The position numbers and the translations under genes were made by a program. Shown piece by piece: positions 56,690-64,000 of a stretch of 64,000 nucleotides of DNA. The notes under the pieces were generated by a model. The model did not search any database. It saw nothing but the letters and a program-made list of their open reading frames with translations, and was not told the origin of the DNA. The stretch comes from Apiospora phragmitis (Eukaryota > Ascomycota > Sordariomycetes > Amphisphaeriales > Apiosporaceae). The stretch lies in the NCBI GenBank assembly GCA_038363925.1, contig JAQQWL010000002.1:5332001-5396000 (forward strand). Reading direction: 5' to 3'. Each line of letters starts with the position of its first letter. Within the stretch, counting starts at the first letter, position 1.

Positions 56690-59600
56690 AGCGGCGTTCT
56701 CTAAGTGCTTTTTAAGTTTTTAGGTATTATTTTTTAATAAGTAACTTTTTTATTTAACGAGATACTTTTATTTTTATTTTACTCGTTTTTTATCGAGGAT
56801 GGTCTCGATTTTTAGCTATATTTCGGTTTCTATAGTACTAGGGGCTGGTTCGAGTAATAAAATATAAAATATGGGATGTATCCGTATTATTTTAAGTAGC
56901 GATAATCGATAATTAATTTTTAAAATAACTTTTACGATTTTAAATAGTTCGATCTTTTTAAAGTCTAGTTTATCGCTTAATTGTTTAGTTTTAATATTTT
57001 ATCGGAGGAGGTAAACTTTTCCTCTTTTTTTAAAAATAGGTTCTTTTATTCTTTTTTTGTTTACGTATTCCTTTATTTGTTTTTAAAAAAAGGTGAGGTT
57101 TTTTTATAACGATATCTAGAGTTTTTTTTAGTTTTTCGACTTAAATAGTCGTTATCGGTGCTAATTTCTTTTTTAATTAAGGTCGGGTAATGTTTAAATC
57201 GAACCCGTAATTAGTTTTAAAGGGCAATATATATATAGCTTTATTATCCGCGCTGTTATAAGCGAACTATATTATAGGTAATAGCCGTACTTAATTATTC
57301 TATTCGTAATTAATATAGTATCGTAGGTATTGTTTAAGCGTTTAGTTTATGCGCTTGGTTTGTTCGTCGGTTTACGGGTAGTATATTATAGATAATTTAT
57401 ACTTGACTCTTAATTAAGTTATAAGGGATTTTTAGAATTTAGCGGTAAATAACTTGTTTCGGTCGGAGATAATTACTTTTAGTAGCCCGTGTTAATTAAC
57501 GATCGTTTTAAGGAAGGTATACGCTAAGTTATTTATATCGCTCGCTTTTTTATAAGGTAAGAAATAAGTATATTTTATAAGTTTATCGGTAATAATTAGT
57601 ACGCTGTTATATTTAGCCTTAATTAGTAGTTTTTCGGATAGCGGTAATTTAATAATAAAATTTAGTGCGATCGTTTTTTAAGCTTTATTTAGTAGCGGTA
57701 TAAGTTGTAATTCTTTATACGGTTAGTATTGTACGGCTTTAATCTTATCATAAAGGTCGTAATTATTAATTATTTATGTAACCTTGTTTTTAAGGTTTTT
57801 ATAGTCGAATTACCTAGTAATTCGCTTTTAGGTTTTAAAGATCCCTTAGTGTCTATACGCGGGGTATGCGTGGAATTCTTTAATAAACTTATCCTAGTAT
57901 CGTTTTAAGATATAGATCTTATTGTAACGGTACGTGAGTCCGTTTTTATTATTAAGCCCGTTCTTGGCTTAACTTATAAAGTCTAGGGTGCTGAAGTATT
58001 CCTTAAATTTCTTAATTTATTCCTCGTAGAATTGTACTTTATAGGTGGCCTATAGGTATCGTGACGGTATAAGGTTTCCGTTCTTATTATACGTTAAGAT
58101 TATTCGTATCTTTAATGGTACGTTTTATTAATGGTCCGGTTATCGGCTTAAGGTATCGGCCCTGCCGTTATCGCTACCCTTATAATAGATAATAACGAAA
58201 TTAAATTTTAATAAGAATTTTAACTATTATACTTATCTTTTATTTAACTCTTTACTAATAGTGAACGTTGTAAGGTTCTTATAGTCGGTATAGACTTTTA
58301 TTAGTTCTACCGTACTACTTAAGTAATATCTTTATTTTTTAAATATTTTAATAATAGTTATTAACTCTTTATTATAGATTTAATAGTTAAGTTCTAGTTT
58401 ATTTAGTTTTTTCGAAAAGAATGCGACTAGGTGCGACTTTTCGTTATTATTTCGTTAATTAAGTTACCTTCCGATCGCGTAATCCGACGCGTCGGTCTTT
58501 ATTTTAAAGGGTTTATTAAAATCTGTTACGCGAAGTATTAATTCGTTAAGGATTCTCTTTTTAATAGCTTAAAAGGCCGATTCTTCCGTTTCTATCCACT
58601 TGAATAGTTCGTCCTTCCGTGTTAAGTACGTAAAGGGTGTCATTATCTTATTAAACCCGGAATAAAAATCCGGTAATAATTAATTAATTTTAAAAAGGAT
58701 CTAATTTTTATAACGCTTATAGGCCTCGGCTATTCTCTTACTGCCAATATTTTCGAAGGTTTTATTCGGATTTTATCGGGGATACTACGTATCTTACAAA
58801 GGTGACAGACTTCTAGTGGAACTCGTTTTTCTCGGGGTTAATTAAAAGGTTAGCGTTTTAAAGCTTTTAGAGTACGAGCTTAACGTACTCCTTATATTGT
58901 TTTTTATTTTCGAAATAGATTAAGATATCGTTAAGGTAAATTATTACGAATTTATTAAGGTATTCGCGTAATACGTAATTAATTATACTTTAAAAGCTTA
59001 CTAGTACGTTCGTAAATCCGAACAGTATAGCTTGGTACTCGAAGTTTTTATACTTAGTACGAAATACGGTTTTTTACTCTTTTCTTTTCTTAATATAGAT
59101 TAGGTTATATACGTTAAATAGGTCGAGTATTATAAAGATTACTACCTTATAAAGTTTATTACGTAAGTCGCTAATTAAGGGAAATAGGTATCGGTTTTTA
59201 ATAGTAATTTCGTTAAGCTTCCGGTAATCGACGTATAGTTTTTATTTTTTTATTCCGTCTTTACTTTTACGGGGTACGAAAGAGGATGGGATATTTTATT
59301 AATAAAGTAGATGGTTATATAACTCCTTTTTCGAGGTTCTCGGTAATATACTTTTTAAGTACTTCTTTATATTCCTAATTAAATTTATATATCGGTATAA
59401 ACTAAAGTTACTTCTCTTTTTTAAGGGGTATTTCGTAATCCTACCGTATATAAAGCGGTAAACCGGTCTTTAATTTCTTATTAAAGAGGTTTTTAAATTA
59501 TCGGTACTGTTTTAATATAATCGTTAAGATATTCGGCTTAAGCGTTTTCGTAATAAGGTATGCTTAAAATACTTTAGGTTTATTTAGGGGTTCTTTTTTA

Positions 59601-61824
59601 AAACGTTATTTAAAAGTTAAACCTCTTTTTAATATATTTTATCAAAGTTAACCTGTTTTTTAATTAATTTTAAAATTATTTACCCGTAATTAAGATATTT
59701 TAAAATTATGTCGTATCCTGCGACGTCCGTAATGTTACACGTAATTCGTTTAGGGCGTTTTCCGATATCGATAAGACAGTTCGCGATTTCCCTCTTAATT
59801 TCTTTATCTTCGTACGTTATAAATCCTTTATCGACGGTTTTAAGTCGGTATAAGGCGTTTTTCTCTTACTATTCTAGTTTTAAGCTATTAATAATTTATA
59901 ATAAAATATAGTTTCTTTATACTCCGTTATTTAATAGCGCCTTAATAGTAACTCTTTTAATATTTATTATAAGCACGATATACTCGTAGATATCTCGTTT
60001 ATTCGTTACGAGGCATAGGGACTTATCTTGTCCCGTCGGGTGTCGTCCCGTTATAGCCGGCGGAAATCGTTTCCCGACTATTGCTTTTTACGACCGGGGT
60101 TTTTTCGCATCCCTTATTATTAGCGTAAAGTCGCTCGTTATTCGAAGGTAAGTGTAAGCGTGGGCGTATACGCTAATAGTGGTATAGGTTCGGGTTTAAT
60201 AATTAGTGCTAGCCTTTATATTTAAGATTTTAATTCGTTAATAAACCGTAGCTTATTTCTTTACTAATAAATAATAACGACTTTTTTATCGTTATTAATT
60301 TAGCTCTTAACGATCTCGTTAATATATAATATAAGTCCGTCCGTTATATAGAAACGGCGGTTTTAAAAGTCCTCGCCTTTCATTAATCGTGGCTCGTACG
60401 TTTCGTACTGCCGAAATAACGTTACCCTCGCTTTAAGGTCGCGTTATATTTAATTAGAAACGTTATTTCGCAGCTTTTATAATACTCGTACTTTTGGTCC
60501 TGTACGGATAAGGTATTAGTTTTACTTATAATTAATTTATTCTTATTATTTTAGGTAGTATGCTCGTAATTATTTAAGGTTTTTTAATATAAATAAGTAT
60601 GCGCGTCGTTTATTTAATATAGTCGTTTTAACCTTTTTAATTATATAGTCCGGATACGGTCGAGGGATAGGTTTTCTACCAATCCTTCGGGGAAACTAAT
60701 CGTGCTCGAGTTTCTCCGCTAGGTATTCCGTATATCCGTTATGGATATATAAGATTTATAAAAGGGTGAAGTATGTGTCGTTAATAAGGAATACTCGTCG
60801 GTTATCTTTTACGGCGTAATTACTTCTAATTCTTTATTCGAATTTATAGTTAATAAAGACTTGTCGTAGTTTCCGGGAGTCGGGGTACGGAACTCCTAGG
60901 ATGGCGAGCTATCCGTTTATATTAAGGTTTCGAAGTTTAGCGATCTTTTCGATAGGGTTATTTATAGGTATATTAACGAGTTTCTCGTATTTTTCGAGAT
61001 ATTTTTCCTCGGGCTCTTTATTTTCAAAGCCGTTTAGGTTAAGCTCCGAGCTTTTATTAAGTTCTCGGCGGGTTATAACGAGTATTTGCGTCGCCTTACC
61101 TTTTTTTTAAGAGGTTTAAAGAATTATCCGGTTCTTTTTTATCGGCTAAATAAGTAGCGTAATTATCGTCGTAATAAGCTATTTAGGATAAGTTGCTGTA
61201 TAGTATTTCGGTAATATTATTAGCGTTATTATTTTTAATAGTTATTAAGGTTAGTTTTTTATTAGGAGCGTTAATATAGGGTTTTTCGGGGATAAGAATA
61301 AATATTTTCTTAGGACTTTTATAATTACCAATAAAGTACTTGTCCTTATCGTAATTATAATAAGTAACCTTTTTCTTACGGTTATTTTTACTTTATTAAG
61401 TAGTATCGAAATCTATTAGTTTATTATAATAACCGTGGGCGGTAAAATAGAACTTATTATTAATCTGCCGGGGTTATCGTGGTTATTCTATATTAGCCCG
61501 GTTAGTATATTTTTAGGTGCGATTATTTTACCGTAATTGTTCCCTTTATTTCTCTCGGCGCCTTTTATAGAGCTTAGTGTTAATCTTAATAACTAATTCT
61601 ATATAATTAAAGAAATTTATTAGCGCATCGAGTCGGCTTAGTTTATTTTTAACCTTTTTTTTAAAGCTTCGGTAATATATTATAATTTTAATATCTTCGG
61701 TATTATTAAGGCGTATTATAATACGTCGGAACTTGACGGTATAATTAGTTATAAACCTTTTCTGTTAGAGGGTCTCGAGTTCCCGCTTCGCTTATCGTTT
61801 TTCGTTTAGGTTTTAAAAGAGTGA
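56690..61824 (-). pseudogene. gag-pol remnant of element 5
   Basis: Minus-strand relics in the usual order; integrase near 57400-57900, RT near 58700-59650, protease near 59930, gag from about 60000. Some gag portions keep CpA and are only lightly mutated. RIP stops elsewhere. Confidence 0.7.
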
Positions 61825-62452
61825 TATTACGACCTAGCCTAATTATGCGGCTAGACCTATAAAAAGTATCGGTATAAAACTATTATACCCCGGTAAGGTT
61901 ATAATATTATTAATATTAATAAAACTATTAATTATATTAATACGAACTTACTTATACTCCGCGACCGATAAGCGTTTAATATAGAGACCTTATAGTGAAC
62001 TATGGGGGGGATAAGCACTTAACGGGAGTCACGTAACGAGCGACAGGATTACGACGCTCCCGGTAAACCACGAGCTACGGGATCACGACGCTCCCGGTGA
62101 GCTAACCGGAACGGATTATTAATCCGCGATATGATCTAAAGAAATTAGTAAAGAAAGGATTAAATATATAATTATAAACGTTTTTTATATATTTTATATA
62201 AATATATTATTTTAATAATTAATTTAAATATTAACCTTAATTTATTAATAAGGTATATTATTTTAATAACCTTATTATAAATACCTTTACGCCTATACCT
62301 TTACGTTATATTTATTCTTACGGTTATTATATATTATATCGATAAAAGCGGACCTTTATCGCACGTTTAAATACTTTTTCGTATTATTAAATATAAACCC
62401 TTCGGTACGTTTTACTAGGTTTTTATTTAAACCCTTAATAACGTTCGTTATA
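61825..62452 (+). repeat. 5' LTR of element 6
   Basis: 628 bp, TATTACGACCTAGCC...TTCGTTATA. Its middle (GTCACGTAACG, GGATTACGACGCTCCCGG) differs from the other LTRs, so it is a separate sub-type. Confidence 0.83.
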
Positions 62453-62519
62453 TTTTAATTACTTTTATTCTTACGAGTTCCTACTTTAAACCTTTAAATA
62501 ATAATACTTATAGGAACTA

Positions 62520-64000
62520 TATCTACACCTAAACCTAATAACACCCCTCGTTACGGGAAAGCCTCTATTATTATCGTAAACACCCCTTAGCGGGACCCCG
62601 CTATAGAAGTAAATAGCGATAATAGCGACGACGGCTTTACCCGATAAACGTTAATTAAACGAATTAAGGAACTTAAGCAGGAAAGCGCTAACTATTAATA
62701 CTACTACGCTAAGCTCGAAAAGGAACGTAACGCCCTCTTAATACGGGAAAACCTAAGATAAATACCCGATATCGATAAGCTATATAAAGAAGTACGTCTC
62801 CTCCGTACCGCCGCTAACATTATTTAAACCCCAGTCGCCCTAAAGAAAGGGATAAAGATCAGTTTACCCACGCTATTCGACGGGACGAGCGGGAACCTCT
62901 AAAAATTCCTCGTTCAAATTAAAACCTATTAACGGTTCGACGAAAAAATATTCGGGGACCCCACTTAACGAGACGTCTACGCCGCCTCGTTCTTTAAAAC
63001 TAAAACGCTCGCTTAATTTAAACCCTACCTTAATAAACTTATAAAAAATAATTAACAAATCGAACTATGCCGCACGGAGGTATAACGTATCTTCGGAAAT
63101 TACGATAGCTTCGAGAACGCCTTTAAGTCACTTTTCTAAGACCCCGACGAAAAACGATAAGTAAAAAGAGAGCTTAAAACTTTTAAGTAAAAAGGATTAG
63201 CCGCCGCCTATACCGCCGAGTTCCGACGCATTATAGCCTGACTAAACTATACCGAAGCTATTAAAATCATAATATATTACCGAAAATTAAAAAAGGACGT
63301 TAAAAATAAACTTAGCCGGCTCGATACCCCCGATAATTTCTTTTCGTATATAAAGCTTATAATTAAGATCGATACTCGTATATATAAACGACGCCGCGAA
63401 AAATAAAGCGGACAGTAACGATAAATTAATTAGATCCAGGCTAATATAGGACGACCACGTTACTATTATAATATATAGCTTAAAAATATTGCCGCGCATA
63501 ATTACTATAATAAACCTATAAATTTTAACGCTATTAAATATAATAAAAATAATAAAAAATAAAGTATTACCTGCTATAACTATTAAAAACAAAGGTATTA
63601 CTTTTAAAAATATCGAGCCCCGAGGAAGGATTATTAGAAAATCCTTAAAAAACAACATATTAACGCTATACGAAGCGAGGACACCCCTATATTAATTAGT
63701 AAAAGAAATAATACTATTATTAACCACGGCAGCTTATCTTAAATAGCCTATTATAATAATAAGTACACCTTTTACTTAGCGGATAAAAAAGGAACGGAAT
63801 AATTCCTTAAAACCTCGAGAAATAAAGGCAGCTATAACCGAAGCCTCGTAATAATAAGCCGAGAACGCGCCCTTATATATAATAAAGGAAGCGATTCTAC
63901 CGAAAACATTACGAGCTAGCCAAAATAGTCGACGAGCTACGAACGTTTAATTAATATATTAATAAACGAGCTTATAAAAGAAATTACCGAATTTAAAGAT
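62520..64000 (+). pseudogene. gag remnant of element 6
   Basis: Plus-strand relic with TAA/TAG at Gln/Trp positions. Its mirror on minus gives open frames (63287-63658) that are artefacts. Confidence 0.7.

Larger units (their letters stand above)
55373..61824 (-). mobile_element. LTR retrotransposon element 5 (gypsy), reverse, inserted in element 4 and cut by element 6
   Basis: Reverse LTR 55373-55966, pyrimidine tract, antisense frame 56197-56673, then minus-strand chromodomain, integrase, RNase H, RT, protease and gag relics up to 61824. The 5' LTR must lie beyond element 6, outside the window. Confidence 0.85.
61825..64000 (+). mobile_element. LTR retrotransposon element 6 (gypsy), forward, 5' part, runs off the window
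   Basis: LTR 61825-62452 followed by gag relics collinear with element 2 (62520 onward): FDGTSGNL near 62877 and a zinc-knuckle relic near 63570. Interrupts gag of element 5. Confidence 0.85.

Noticed and set aside
1..64000. CRISPR arrays, rRNA genes, bacterial operon signals, telomere repeats
   Set aside because: None seen; the sequence is eukaryotic nuclear and lacks regularly spaced identical repeats or TTAGGG arrays.

Overview
The window comes from a filamentous ascomycete, probably a Sordariomycete. Evidence: GC-rich genes with short introns (GTATGT...CTAAC...TAG), fungal Pep12, Ndc1 and Dlt1 orthologues, and long AT-rich blocks made of gypsy-type LTR retrotransposons mutated in the repeat-induced point mutation (RIP) pattern (CpA to TpA on both strands, CpG largely kept). 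The genus cannot be told from the sequence.

Layout. 1-5623 is ordinary housekeeping sequence: the 5' end of a Pep12 syntaxin (minus), the nucleoporin NDC1 (plus) and a DLT1-family membrane protein (plus). 5624-48600 is gene-poor and carries a diverged tandem array. Six copies (A-F) of one small two-exon gene, all on the minus strand and about 2.5-4.3 kb apart once the transposons are discounted, encode related proteins of about 77-112 residues of a family I do not recognise. Each has a 35-nt first coding exon, a phase-2 intron (113-485 nt) and a second exon with a GGDPVTAL-like core and a C-terminal helix. Only copy F reads through undamaged. 48648-49308 encodes a hotdog-fold acyl-CoA thioesterase. 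49309-50835 holds a tRNA-like repeat and a possible gene fragment.

Transposons. Copy C is cut inside exon 2 by a 22,152-bp nest (12992-35143). Element 1 carries element 2 (14954-22716, same orientation) in gag and element 3 (24062-31687, reverse) in pol. Target-site duplications are CTTGT, GCAAG and GTTAT. Removing the nest and one CTTGT restores the copy C reading frame. From about 50836 to the right edge a second nest starts: element 4 (reverse), a SINE-like tRNA-related repeat, element 5 (reverse) and the start of element 6 (forward). Five of the elements carry a conserved open frame antisense to pol, between the chromodomain and the 3' LTR. Its Cys codons have become Tyr through RIP. Element 6 is cut by the window edge before that region.

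Sequence quality. ndc1, dlt1, the thioesterase and array copy D each contain one or two single-base frame breaks, mostly in or next to short homopolymers. Together these look more like assembly errors than like decay, but that is an inference.
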